64,000 nucleotides of DNA from an uncultured Planctomycetaceae bacterium (GTDB taxonomy: Bacteria; Planctomycetota; Planctomycetia; Planctomycetales; Planctomycetaceae): positions 1 through 64,000 of the forward strand of contig CAIOKE010000218.1 in NCBI GenBank assembly GCA_903858815.1. The letters run 5' to 3'. The notes beneath the pieces are model-generated. The model made no database searches, was not told the DNA's origin, and saw only the letters and a program-made list of their open reading frames with translations. The translations under genes were made by a program, and so were the position numbers. Positions 26,698 to 36,360 of the stretch are shown one piece after another (position 1 is the first letter of the stretch; every line of letters starts with the position of its first letter).

Positions 26698-28488
26698 TCA
26701 GGTCATTCTGAATTCGGACTGCAGCGCCGCCAGGGCCTTTGCTGACTCCTGCGAGCTGACGACGATACTGATTTTGATCTCGCTCGTGCTGATCATATCC
26801 ACATTGATGCGATTCTCAGCGAGTGTTCGGAATACGCGACGTCCGACATCGGTGTGACTGCGCAACCCGATTCCGGTGATGATCAGCTTGCAGATTCCGG
26901 ATTCCGAGTGCAGCTCGGCCTGCGGGTAGCTGGATTTCAGCTCAGTTTGCAGTCTCTGCAGACACCGCGGGCCATCGGCGGCTGGCACCGTAAACGAAAT
27001 CCCGGAGACGCCCGATCGTGGCGTATTCTGCACGATCAGGTCCACAAGGATGCCGGCCTCCGCTACCGCTGCAAAAACCGTTGTGGCTGCGACCGGGTCA
27101 TCGGGAAGATTCCCGAGGCTGATCCGACATTGATCTGTGTCGGATGAGATATCACTGACGAGGATGCTTTCCATACTGTCAAGTCGTGAAACGATATCGG
27201 CCACGACCTCGTCCGTTGCCTCGCCCGAATTCGTCAGGCTGTTCGTGGGGCGACCATAACCCGGCAGTGGCGGAGATGGTTGATGCAGACCGAATCCGCC
27301 GTGTACGGCAAGGATCGCATCATTACAGCGATCGCTGTCGATCAGTACAGAGATCTTGATGTCGCTGGTGGTCACCACGTGGATCCGCATGTGGCTGTCG
27401 GCAAGAATCTGGAACAGGCGTGCGGCGACACCCGTATGTGTCTGCATTCCATGTCCCACGATTGACACTTTGGACAGTCCTGTTGCCTGCTGGACAGACT
27501 GGGCTGAAAGTGTGCGGGCCGCAGACTTTACCACTTCCATCGCCGCTGGCAGCTCGTCTTCAGAGACTGTGAACGAGACATTTGCGAGTCCCTCGGCTGC
27601 AGTGTTCTGCACGACCATGTCGACCGGAATTCGAGCTCCCGAGAGAGCTGTAAACAGACTGCTCATGACACCGGGCTGATCGGGCAGTCCGATCAGTGTG
27701 ATCAGAGCCTCGTTCCGCACAAAGGCGACTCCGGTGACGACAGTCTGAGTCGTGCCGTTATATGGAGCAATCAGAGTACCCGGTCCATCCGAGTACGATG
27801 GACGAACTCGCAGATTTACGGCGAACTTCTTGGCAAACTCGATCGATCGGGAGTGCATGACCCCGGCGCCGAGGCTGGCGAGTTCAAGCATTTCGTCGTA
27901 TGAGATGCGTTCCACCTTGCGGGCGTCAGCCACCACGCGCGGGTCCGTTGTGAAGACGCCTTCGACATCGGTGTAGATTTCGCAGAGTTCCGCATCGAGC
28001 ACGGCGGCGAGGGCGGTGGCAGTTGTATCGCTGCCACCGCGACCCAGAGTTGTGATATTCATTGCCGCATCCACACCCTGGAAGCCGGCTGCAATCACGA
28101 TAGCGCCTGCCGCCAGATGTTCGCGGATGCGGGCAGTGGAAATGCTGACGATGCGGGCCTTGGTGTGGGTGGTATCGGTCAGCACACCAATCTGAGCACC
28201 GGTCAGACTGATAGCCTCGGCCCCCAGCTCATGGACTGCCATTGCCAGCAGGGCGACAGATTCCTGTTCGCCTGTGGAGAGCAGCATGTCCATCTCGCGC
28301 GGACGAGGGTTGGAGGTGATGCTGCGAGCGAGGTCGATAAGTTCGTCTGTCTTGTGTCCGCGAGCGCTGACGACGACTACCACGTCGTGGCCTGCCTTGC
28401 GAGCTTTGACGGCCCTTTCCGCAGCAATTCGGATCTTTTCTGCATTCGCAACGCTGGTACCACCAAATTTCTGGACAATCACCGACAC
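26698..28488 (-). CDS. lysC: Aspartate kinase with four ACT domains
   Basis: This 596-residue enzyme phosphorylates aspartate, the first step of the lysine/threonine/methionine pathway. The kinase domain (1-250) has KFGGTSVANAEKI, the TGEQES loop and GRGGSDTTATALA. It is about 190 residues longer than the usual 400-410: the regulatory part holds two ACT pairs, roughly 265-410 and 440-590, each ending in VVTTSDIKISVLI or MISTSEIKISIVV. ACT domains bind lysine or threonine for feedback control; four suggest more than one effector. GTG 28488 is the start (SVIVQKFGGT). Confidence 0.96.
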   Translation of the reverse strand: MSVIVQKFGGTSVANAEKIRIAAERAVKARKAGHDVVVVVSARGHKTDELIDLARSITSNPRPREMDMLLSTGEQESVALLAMAVHELGAEAISLTGAQIGVLTDTTHTKARIVSISTARIREHLAAGAIVIAAGFQGVDAAMNITTLGRGGSDTTATALAAVLDAELCEIYTDVEGVFTTDPRVVADARKVERISYDEMLELASLGAGVMHSRSIEFAKKFAVNLRVRPSYSDGPGTLIAPYNGTTQTVVTGVAFVRNEALITLIGLPDQPGVMSSLFTALSGARIPVDMVVQNTAAEGLANVSFTVSEDELPAAMEVVKSAARTLSAQSVQQATGLSKVSIVGHGMQTHTGVAARLFQILADSHMRIHVVTTSDIKISVLIDSDRCNDAILAVHGGFGLHQPSPPLPGYGRPTNSLTNSGEATDEVVADIVSRLDSMESILVSDISSDTDQCRISLGNLPDDPVAATTVFAAVAEAGILVDLIVQNTPRSGVSGISFTVPAADGPRCLQRLQTELKSSYPQAELHSESGICKLIITGIGLRSHTDVGRRVFRTLAENRINVDMISTSEIKISIVVSSQESAKALAALQSEFRMT

Positions 28489-28678
28489 AGTGGGAGCTTT
28501 CGGAAAAACAGAGAGATTCAGGGTGCCATGGATGGTGAAAAGTGCCGATCACAGGTTGATGATCGGCGGATAACAACCCTTGTGAATTGTAAGGAAATTT
28601 CAGGCGGGTTGTCGTGAAGCAGCCGGAATTTGCTGAGTTCCGGAATTTTTCGCGGAAAGCCATCCGAGGAGAGCTGGC

Positions 28679-29752
28679 ATGAATTCTCTGACACTGTCGG
28701 TCGCATTGGCGTTTACCACCCTGACTGGGCTGGTGGCCGCGGTGGTCCATGGGGCGGATGATGGGGCAAAGTTGGCGCTCCAGTCGTCAGGCAACGGTGC
28801 GGAATCGGCAGAATCTGCCGCAGCAATTGTGCTGCTGACCACGCGTTCAGTCAGTCTTTCAGAGGTTCAGATTCGGCAGGCAGCAACTCAGGTCTGGGCA
28901 ACTGATCAACTCACCGTGGCCCGGCAGGATCGAGTCGATCCTGCGAAATCATCGGACAGGGCCTTGCAGCCGCTGACGTGGGTTGTGCGGGTGGGAAAAC
29001 GCACGTGCAGCGTCTCGGTTGAGGGGACACCTTTTCTGTCAGCCGACGATCTGCAAGGCACGGACGACGCCGCAGTGCGCGGCGTGCTTGAACAGCATCG
29101 AGGCTGGGTTTCCGTGGCTTCCGTCAGCAGTCCTCAGGCAAGCCCGGAACTGGCGATCGCTGAGTGCAGTCGCCTGCTGGCTGCATTGCTCGAGCAGCAG
29201 GCGATTCCAGGGACGGCCATCTGCGGTGTGATGCTGCCTGCGGATGAGCTTGTAGTTTCGTGGTCAGAGATTGCCGCTGAGGCTGTCGCATTACTGCGGA
29301 CAGAGCATCCAGTGTCGGCACTGCGAGCTCGCGCGGAGGCACCGATTCTGAGTGCCGGGCAGAATGCTGCTGCGGTGCGGCAGGCCGCTGAAATAGCCCG
29401 CAATTCGTGGTCGGAATTTGCGGTTGCCTTTGAAAAACGCAGGACTACAGGCACCAGTGGCCACAGTATTCTGGCGGAATTCACGGAGGGTTCACTGCGG
29501 GAACTGATGTGGCTGGAAGTTGTGGCACTGAAGGATGGTCGGGTTTATGGTCGACTGGCAAACAAGCCGACTCGTCTGCGCAGCCTTCGTGAGGGGGCTG
29601 AACTGCAGGTTTCGCAGTCGGCGGTGCTGGACTGGGTTTATGTGAATGCCTCGCGCAGCGAGTTACACGGAGCATGGCTTGCAAAGCAGCTGACAGATGA
29701 TCTCACGGCAGCTGAGACTGATCGAGCGGGCGTTGATAAGAGCCGGAAGTAG
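28679..29752 (+). CDS. Exported protein, unknown function
   Basis: This 357-residue protein has a signal peptide (residues 1-25, ending VVHGAD). The rest is soluble, Ala/Glu-rich and largely helical with a final beta-like part (LRSLREGAELQVSQSAVLDWVYV), reminiscent of planctomycete DUF2314-like C termini (that domain covers REGAELxVxxxxVxDWxY), so a DUF2314 domain at about 270-340 is likely. Function is unknown. GGAG lies eight bases before ATG 28679. It stands alone, divergent from aspartate kinase. Confidence 0.75.
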   Translation: MNSLTLSVALAFTTLTGLVAAVVHGADDGAKLALQSSGNGAESAESAAAIVLLTTRSVSLSEVQIRQAATQVWATDQLTVARQDRVDPAKSSDRALQPLTWVVRVGKRTCSVSVEGTPFLSADDLQGTDDAAVRGVLEQHRGWVSVASVSSPQASPELAIAECSRLLAALLEQQAIPGTAICGVMLPADELVVSWSEIAAEAVALLRTEHPVSALRARAEAPILSAGQNAAAVRQAAEIARNSWSEFAVAFEKRRTTGTSGHSILAEFTEGSLRELMWLEVVALKDGRVYGRLANKPTRLRSLREGAELQVSQSAVLDWVYVNASRSELHGAWLAKQLTDDLTAAETDRAGVDKSRK

Positions 29753-30057
29753 CGGGTGTTGCCTGGGCCCTGCAGTACATGAAGTTCTCGGTGGACCCGG
29801 ATGTCATCAGTAATCAGCGAAGTTCCCGTTGGGAGGGTGAGGCTCCTGCCGAACCGAATGTGTGTGGTTCAGCGTTCCCGAGCTGGTCCCGGGTTTGTAA
29901 CGAATGACTGCCCGTCTTTGAGCGAGGATGCCATTCGCTGTCGTTTCTCAATTCTTTGGTGGAGTGCTGAGACGCGAGGTGGGGAGCTGTTTTCCGGCAG
30001 TGCGATTTGCGGGTGAATACATGATTTCGCGTTGCTCCGTGGATTGTGACTGAGGGT
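29753..30057. other. Intergenic region with a degenerate planctomycete-type repeat
   Basis: No credible gene. At 29829-29880 the stretch GGGAGGGTGAGGCTCCTGCC is followed by GAACC (29851-29855) and GGTTC (29866-29870), which form a hairpin. From memory, GGCTCCTGCCGAGCC-type palindromes are abundant in planctomycete genomes; this copy looks decayed. Confidence 0.5.
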
Positions 30058-30702
30058 TCAGTGTGACTGAACGGTGCGGGACAGCAGCTGCACCACCTCG
30101 TCGATGTCCAGCTCTGACGTATCCACGATGACTGCATCGGCAGCGGGTTTCATGGGTGCGAGGGTTCTTTGTTCGTCGCGTTCATCGCGCTGGCGAATCT
30201 GTTCGCGGATATCGTCCCACGTACCGGGTTGACTCTTCGATTCCAGTTCGGCAAGGCGGCGTCGAGTGCGAGCGTCGAGGCTGGCAGTCAGGAAGAATTT
30301 GTAACGTGCGTGCGGGAAGACGACGGTGCCCTGATCGCGGCCTTCTGTCACCAGTCCACCAGGTTCACCGATTTGCTGCTGTTGTTGCACGAGGCATTCG
30401 CGGACGGCTGGGTTGGAGGCGACGATCGAGGCAGCGACGGCGACTTCCGGAAGTCGGATATCGGTTGAAACATCCTGCTGATTGAGGAGCAGCCGATCGC
30501 CTTCGAAGCGGATCTGGCAGCCTGCGGCGATGGTCGCGACGGCCCCGGGATCCTGCTGGTCGATGGAGCTTCGCAGTACGGCCAGTGCGACTGCGCGGTA
30601 CATGGCTCCTGTGTCCAGAAATCGCAGTCCCAGCTGCCGGGCCAGCAGTCTGGCGACTGTGCTTTTTCCTGAGCCGGCGGGGCCATCAATAGTGATGATC
30701 AT
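30058..30702 (-). CDS. cmk: Cytidylate kinase
   Basis: This 214-residue protein phosphorylates CMP/dCMP. It has the P-loop ITIDGPAGSGKSTVARLLA at the N terminus, FLDTGAMYRA in the NMP-binding region, TEGRDQGTVVFPHA (family pattern GRDIGTVVFPxA) and RRLAEL with the lid arginines, and ends with VDTSELDIDEVV, as in standard Cmk. The replacement of the usual isoleucine with glutamine in GRDQGT is conservative in position. It is a complete, ordinary-length gene with no close operon partner. Confidence 0.96.
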   Translation of the reverse strand: MIITIDGPAGSGKSTVARLLARQLGLRFLDTGAMYRAVALAVLRSSIDQQDPGAVATIAAGCQIRFEGDRLLLNQQDVSTDIRLPEVAVAASIVASNPAVRECLVQQQQQIGEPGGLVTEGRDQGTVVFPHARYKFFLTASLDARTRRRLAELESKSQPGTWDDIREQIRQRDERDEQRTLAPMKPAADAVIVDTSELDIDEVVQLLSRTVQSH

Positions 30703-30931
30703 GTGAAAAGCGGTGAAACAGGGGGAAGTGGGATTCAGCGGGAGTTGGGCAATGCTCGCTGATTTGTATTCTGTAAGTCGGGGAGTTTACTGGTAAAAAC
30801 GTTCTGGAAAAGTGCAGGTTTGATGAAACAGGGGCTGCGTGCTGTTTCCTGTGGGGTGCAAACACTAGAATTTGCCGGGTCATCTGCGGGCAAGGGGACT
30901 CTGGCAGTGGTGGCAGGCGGGAGCTGAATGC

Positions 30932-33900
30932 GTGGTCACAGCGGGCGTGGTGGACAGGATTCAGGAATTGCGACGGGCACTGCAGCTGGCAGAGCCATCG
31001 GCTTTTCTGGTTGAGCCGCGAGTCATTCGGCGTGTGATTCGGGAGCGTCATGGATTTGTGAAGCTCTCAACGGCCATTCCGCACACTGAGAGTCAGATTG
31101 TTCCGGCGGTGGAGCTGCGTGAGCTGGCGCATCCGGACGAGCTGGGGCTGGCCAGTTTTCTGCAGCTGCCTGAGATCTGTCTCTTGATCAGTCAGCCGGC
31201 AGAGGACGAGCTGCAGCACTGGCCTGTGCAGGAGCTGCTGCAGCAGGTCTGGCGGCGATTGTTTCATGCAGTGCTGGATCGTGAGTTGCAGCGGAAGTTC
31301 TGTGGTCAGTCTGAGCGAGCTGACATTCAGCAGCGGATTGCTGAACTGGGACAGGTTGCTTTCGACGAAGCTCATTTTGTGCTGCGTTCAGAGCTGCGTC
31401 TGGTAATTCCGGAATCTCGTCCCGAGGCGTGGCGTGAATTCTGTGCGGTGTTTCTTGAGCTGAGATTTTTCGAACCTGATCTGTTGTCTGTCTGGTTTCC
31501 ATCTCTGGAGGATCAGCAGCGTGTGAATCAGCAGCTGGAGGCTGATCTTCCGGTTCAGCAGATATTTCAGCGAACGATGCTGTATGGCGCGACGGCTCCT
31601 GATCAGGCCAGTCATCTGCAGCGGGACGAGGAGCGTCTTGTCAGTACTCGTCGCGAATGGTTTCTGGGAGCGGGTGCGTCGCCATCGGATCGAGCGTGGC
31701 TGCGAGCATCTCGACGGCGTGAACGGGCACATGACCGTGGTAACACGGTGGGTGCCATCGTGTATGCGATGCTGGCGGCCCGGCGAGCGGTCACGGAAGA
31801 TCGACGGCAGGCAGCGCTGGAAGCAGCACGGCTGGAGATACGTCTGCTGGTAGAACGCCTGCAGCGGGCCATCAGTTTTACGGAGTCTGACGCGGAGGAG
31901 TGGCGGGTCGCTTTATGGGAGCTGTCGACCAACGCGATTCACGGGTTCTGGAATTCGGAGAAACGTCTGCTGTTTGATCTGCAGAAGGTTTGTCTGGATC
32001 ATGAGCGAGTGAACTACAAGGTGGACCTTATTACGTGGCTGGCAAGTCGCGGTTCGCGTCCTCTGCGACGACCGCTGCAAAGTCTCCGTGAAGTCCTGAT
32101 GACGCGCCATCTGGGCAGCGCTGAGGCTCGACTGGTTTACGTGCGACTGAGTGGTGCTGAGCGGGATCGGTTATCCAGTCTGCTGCATCATGCTGCTCAG
32201 TTGTCTGAAGTGCAGATGCGGAATCGGATGCGACCGGTACTGCAGCAGACCATGCAGGATGTCGGGCTGGTGCCGCAGAATGTTCCTGAGCAGACAGCGC
32301 TTGACAAACTGGTGGATGATGCTCTGGACTGCATAGTCAGTCGCGGTTATCTGACGCTGGGTTATCTGCGGGATTCGATCAGTCGCAATGACCTGAAGCT
32401 GCCTGATCTGACTGACCTGCGGGATCTCTGGCAGGGCGATTATCTGTTGCGAGCGGATGATCGACTGGCCTTGTCGATGGATGGCGTGTATCAGCGGGGC
32501 GAATTTTATCTGCGCTGGCTGCAGACGACCAGTTCGATCTTTTTTGGCAATCGGACGGGGCGTTTTGCGACATTGTTTCTGTTGATTCCGTTTGGTGGTG
32601 CGCTGGTGATTGTGGAAGGTGTTCGGCATCTGGCGCATTTGTTTCATCGTCGCCCTGCGGTACCGGAGGCTCGGGCAGCAGCGTCAGCAGCTACAGGATC
32701 AGCAGACGTTGAGCAGTTGGCGACTGTTGATTCGGTGTCTGTGGAGTCCGGCGGTACTGATTCCCGATCTGCCTTGCGAGTTGTCGCCGAGGGGCGGGCG
32801 TCTGAGGAACCGCAGGCAGCTGTTGTGGAGGGGGCCGAGTCATCGGCGGCGGAGGTTGTGCTGATTCCGCAGCGGGGTGCTGAAGACGCGCTGGCGGCGA
32901 TGGGGCAGCAGGCCACGGATACAGCGTCATGGGTGCTGGCCGTGGGCTTTCTGCTGATGGCACTGATCCATTTGTCTCAGTTTCGGCGGCGTTTTTTCCG
33001 GTTCCTGAAGTCGCTGGTCCGACTGTTGCGGCTGGTGATTGTGGATTTTCCCCTGCAGTTTGCTCGACTGCCGATAGTGCAGACGATCTGGCGACATCGT
33101 GCGATGGTGCGATTTCGCAGGGTTGTTCTGATTCCGGCGTTACTGGCATGGCCCGTGGTGCGTGGTCTTCCCGGATTACTCATGGAGTCGCCTCCGGGTT
33201 GGCTCTGGTACGTGGTCGGTGTCTGCATCAGCAGTCTTGCGTTGAATTCGCGTCCCGGGCGGGATGCACAGGAGCTGACCACGGAATGGCTGGCGAATGC
33301 GTGGCACAAACTTCAGGCGCGAGTCTTCGTTGCTCTGTTTGATCTGCTGATCGAAGTCTTTCGGATGGTTCTGAATCTGATTGAGCGATTTCTGTATGCT
33401 GTGGATGAGTGGTTGCGGTTTCACAGTGAAGAGAGCTGGCTGTCGATTGTGGCCAAGGCAATTCTGGGTGTTGTCTGGTCCTTTGTTTCCTTCCTGATTC
33501 GGATTTATGTGAATCTGCTGATAGAACCAACGTTTCACCCGGTGAAGCACTTTCCGGTGGTGACGGTCGCGCACAAGATGATTCTGCCGGGACTGGTTCT
33601 GTTACAGGGCAGTATGGTGTCGTTGCTGCAGCCGTATCTGGGGCGAGTGCTTGCGGAGTCGGTGACGTGGTTCAATATCTTTTTTATCCCGGGGATTTTT
33701 GGTTTTGCGGTCTGGGAACTGAAAGAGAACTGGCGGTTGTACGTTTCGAACCGCCGTCCTCGTTTGCTGCCGGTTGCTGTGGGCAGTCATGGTGAAACTG
33801 TGGCACGCCTGCTGCGTCCGGGTTTCTATTCGGGGACGATACCGAAGATCTTTCGTCGTCGTCGTCGTCTTGAACTGCAGCAGGCCAGTTTCCGTCGATT

Positions 33901-34570
33901 CAGTGCTCGTCGCTCAGTGCATAGTCAGCTGGAGCACGTGGAAGAGTCGGTTCGGAATTTCGTGCGACGGGATCTGATTCGGGTCCTGCAGTTGTGTCCG
34001 GTCTGGTCGGGAACCGGTATCCGCTGTGGCCGTGTCAGTTCAGCGACAAACAGTCTGGTGGTGGAGATTGAGTGTTCTCTGCTGGGTGAGCAGCCAATTC
34101 GCCTGTTATTTCAGGAGCAGAGTGGCTGGGTCGTAGCGGGTATTGATGATCCGGGCTGTCTGCGTTTTGCGTCAGCGGACCAGCTGCGTTCGCTGCAGCA
34201 TGCACTGGAGGGTTTCTATCGCAAGTGTGGAATCGACATGGTGCGAGAGCAACTGGCGGCCATGTTTGTGCAGTCTCATCCGTACGACATCAACAGTGAT
34301 GGCCTTGTGATCTGGCCGTACGGTGATTTCAGTCGAGAGATTGTGGTGTCTCTGGAGCGGAAGAAGCAACTGCGTCCGTTACCCGCAACCGATGCAGCGC
34401 AGGCGGGGCTGGTGCCGACCGAGCGACAGGTGGTGATGTTCAATGAGTCGAGTACCATCTGGTCTGACTGGATTCAGCGATGGGAACCCAGCGTGCAGGG
34501 GCTGCCAGCGGCCTGTCTGCAGCCACCGCAGATGCGGCTGCTGAATCTGCCTGCTGACACAGGCAGCTGA
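30932..34570 (+). CDS. Very large membrane protein, unknown function
   Basis: This about 1212-residue protein is not one I recognise. Residues 1-545 are soluble, helical and charged; a first membrane helix lies near 547-568 (FATLFLLIPFGGALVIVEGV), then a 100-residue low-complexity Ala/Glu loop, further helices near 670-690, 735-775, 845-870, 895-915 and 925-945, and a basic, soluble 250-residue C-terminal part. GTG 30932 is chosen for GGGAG eight bases upstream; an in-frame TTG at 30872 would add 20 residues. It is convergent with asd, 7 bases apart, and has no close partner. Secretion, scaffold or transport roles are all possible. Confidence 0.8.
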   Translation: MVTAGVVDRIQELRRALQLAEPSAFLVEPRVIRRVIRERHGFVKLSTAIPHTESQIVPAVELRELAHPDELGLASFLQLPEICLLISQPAEDELQHWPVQELLQQVWRRLFHAVLDRELQRKFCGQSERADIQQRIAELGQVAFDEAHFVLRSELRLVIPESRPEAWREFCAVFLELRFFEPDLLSVWFPSLEDQQRVNQQLEADLPVQQIFQRTMLYGATAPDQASHLQRDEERLVSTRREWFLGAGASPSDRAWLRASRRRERAHDRGNTVGAIVYAMLAARRAVTEDRRQAALEAARLEIRLLVERLQRAISFTESDAEEWRVALWELSTNAIHGFWNSEKRLLFDLQKVCLDHERVNYKVDLITWLASRGSRPLRRPLQSLREVLMTRHLGSAEARLVYVRLSGAERDRLSSLLHHAAQLSEVQMRNRMRPVLQQTMQDVGLVPQNVPEQTALDKLVDDALDCIVSRGYLTLGYLRDSISRNDLKLPDLTDLRDLWQGDYLLRADDRLALSMDGVYQRGEFYLRWLQTTSSIFFGNRTGRFATLFLLIPFGGALVIVEGVRHLAHLFHRRPAVPEARAAASAATGSADVEQLATVDSVSVESGGTDSRSALRVVAEGRASEEPQAAVVEGAESSAAEVVLIPQRGAEDALAAMGQQATDTASWVLAVGFLLMALIHLSQFRRRFFRFLKSLVRLLRLVIVDFPLQFARLPIVQTIWRHRAMVRFRRVVLIPALLAWPVVRGLPGLLMESPPGWLWYVVGVCISSLALNSRPGRDAQELTTEWLANAWHKLQARVFVALFDLLIEVFRMVLNLIERFLYAVDEWLRFHSEESWLSIVAKAILGVVWSFVSFLIRIYVNLLIEPTFHPVKHFPVVTVAHKMILPGLVLLQGSMVSLLQPYLGRVLAESVTWFNIFFIPGIFGFAVWELKENWRLYVSNRRPRLLPVAVGSHGETVARLLRPGFYSGTIPKIFRRRRRLELQQASFRRFSARRSVHSQLEHVEESVRNFVRRDLIRVLQLCPVWSGTGIRCGRVSSATNSLVVEIECSLLGEQPIRLLFQEQSGWVVAGIDDPGCLRFASADQLRSLQHALEGFYRKCGIDMVREQLAAMFVQSHPYDINSDGLVIWPYGDFSREIVVSLERKKQLRPLPATDAAQAGLVPTERQVVMFNESSTIWSDWIQRWEPSVQGLPAACLQPPQMRLLNLPADTGS

Positions 34571-34577
34571 GGTGACT

Positions 34578-35588
34578 TCAGGATTGCCGGTGAGTTGCCA
34601 GCAGTTCCGCAATCTGCACGGCGTTGGTGGCGGCACCTTTGCGGAGGTTGTCAGAAACGCACCAGAATGTGATGCAGTTGGGGTGTGAAAGATCCTTGCG
34701 GATGCGTCCGACGAAGACATCATCACTGCCATCGCAGATTGACGGCATGGGATACTGGCCCAGAGCCGGATCGTCCAGTACGGTGATGCCGGGGAACGCT
34801 GCAAACAGCTGTCTGGCCTCTGCTGCAGACAGGGGGCGTTCTGTTTCCACATTGATAGTTTCGCTGTGGCAGTTTGAGACCGGGATACGAATGCAGGTTG
34901 GGCAGACTTCGATGGAATCGTCACCGAGGATTTTGCGTGTTTCGAAGATCATCTTCAGTTCTTCACTGGTGTAGCCATCCTGTTTAAAGCTGCCGATCTG
35001 AGGGATGGCGTTGAAGGCGATTGGGTAGCGGAAGACTTTGTAGTCGTAGGTTGTGGAATCCAGTGCAGCGCGAGTTCCGCCGAGAAGATCTGCATTACCC
35101 TGCAGTCCGGCACCGCTGGTGGCCTGATAGGTGCTGACGACGACGCGTCGCACGCGGGCGGCATCGTGCAGAGGCTTCAGGGCGACGACCATCTGTGTCG
35201 TGGAACAGTTGGGGCTGGCAATGATTCCGCGAGCGGTCAGGGCGGCTTCAGGATTGATTTCCGGGACAACCAGAGCGACGTCGGGGTGCATCCGCCAGTA
35301 GCCGGATTCGTCGATAACGCGACAGCCAGCAGCGATGGCAGACGGCAGGAATTCGGCGGCAGTTTCATCGGGGGTACTGGCGATGACCAGGTCGATCCCT
35401 TTGAAGCAGTCGTGAGTCAGTTCTTCGACAGTGATGCGACTGCCGGCAAAATCCACCTGCTGTCCGGCGCTGCGAGCGGAGGCCAGCAGGCGGAAGTTGC
35501 GAGCGGGAAAGCGGCGCTGTTCCAGCAGCTGCAGGATGATTCTTCCGACGGCACCGGTAGCACCCACCACAGCAACAGTATTAAACAC
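34578..35588 (-). CDS. asd: Aspartate-semialdehyde dehydrogenase
   Basis: This 336-residue enzyme makes aspartate semialdehyde, the branch point to lysine, threonine and methionine. The N terminus VAVVGATGAVG binds NADP; ASPNCSTTQMVVALKPL holds the catalytic cysteine; and CIRIPVSNCHSETINVE carries the substrate-binding arginine and the active-site histidine. GTG 35588 is chosen because it places the NADP motif at residue 5, with AGGGA nine bases upstream. Aspartate kinase lies 6 kb away and is not co-transcribed. The next gene upstream, divergent, is an ECF sigma factor. Confidence 0.96.
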   Translation of the reverse strand: MFNTVAVVGATGAVGRIILQLLEQRRFPARNFRLLASARSAGQQVDFAGSRITVEELTHDCFKGIDLVIASTPDETAAEFLPSAIAAGCRVIDESGYWRMHPDVALVVPEINPEAALTARGIIASPNCSTTQMVVALKPLHDAARVRRVVVSTYQATSGAGLQGNADLLGGTRAALDSTTYDYKVFRYPIAFNAIPQIGSFKQDGYTSEELKMIFETRKILGDDSIEVCPTCIRIPVSNCHSETINVETERPLSAAEARQLFAAFPGITVLDDPALGQYPMPSICDGSDDVFVGRIRKDLSHPNCITFWCVSDNLRKGAATNAVQIAELLATHRQS

Positions 35589-35744
35589 GGCAAATTTCCC
35601 TGGTGATCTTTCCGAAAAACAACGATAATCGCGACGGTAGGTCGGACTGCCGGCATTCCAGCGGGTGGAAAAATAACGAGTCTCGGCGGATTTTCCACAA
35701 AAGTCAGACAAAGGCTGCCGGCCTGCGTGTTTTGGGAAGATGAG

Positions 35745-36290
35745 ATGGACGGAGATTTCCAGTCTTTGGTCAAAGCCTGTGCTCAGCGACTGTCGCAGTC
35801 GCCCGAGGTGGCGTTGGCCGAACTGTTTGATCTCACGGCAGAGCGTCTGGTGCGTTTTGCCATATCGGTCACTTCGTCCCAGGCGGATGCAGAGGATGCC
35901 CTGCAGGGGGCTTTCTCACGGATTGCTCGCAATCCGCAACTGCTTGTCGCAGCGAAACTTCCGTGGTCTTACCTGCTGCGGACCGTGCGGAATGAATCGT
36001 TGCGGATTCTGCAACGGAACGGGGCTCAAAAACGTCTGCGGGTGACTGCTGGGGTTGGTGTGCCGACGGCCGAGCAGGAGCTGCAGAAGCAGGAAACTGC
36101 AGAGCGGGTACGCAGGATTCTGGCCGGTCTGCCGGCCGAGCAATCGGAGGTAGTGACACTGAAACACTGGGAGGATCTGACCTTTGCGGAAATCGCCGAA
36201 GTTCTGGGGATTTCGCAGAACACCGTCGCCAGTCGTTACCGTTATGCCATGGAGAAGCTGCAAAGGTCACTTGAAGGCCTGATGCAGTAG
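35745..36290 (+). CDS. ECF-type RNA polymerase sigma factor
   Basis: This 181-residue protein has sigma region 2 (residues 28-90, with SQADAEDALQGAFSRIAR and the core-binding LLRTVRNESL) and region 4 (about 120-175) with LPAEQSEVVTLKHWEDLTFAEIAEVLGISQNTVASRYRYA, the helix-turn-helix that reads the -35 box. ATG 35745 is preferred to GTG 35727. The gene 70 bases downstream encodes a single-pass membrane protein that may be its anti-sigma factor. The target promoters are unknown. Confidence 0.94.
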   Translation: MDGDFQSLVKACAQRLSQSPEVALAELFDLTAERLVRFAISVTSSQADAEDALQGAFSRIARNPQLLVAAKLPWSYLLRTVRNESLRILQRNGAQKRLRVTAGVGVPTAEQELQKQETAERVRRILAGLPAEQSEVVTLKHWEDLTFAEIAEVLGISQNTVASRYRYAMEKLQRSLEGLMQ

Positions 36291-36360
36291 TCGGTGAAGT
36301 CAGAAATTATGTGGAATTACCGGGTTTTTCTTTAACAACGATTCTTTCGTGGTTTGTTCC

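Noticed and set aside
29801-30016. 71-codon plus-strand frame
   Set aside because: It covers the degenerate repeat and has no coding character.
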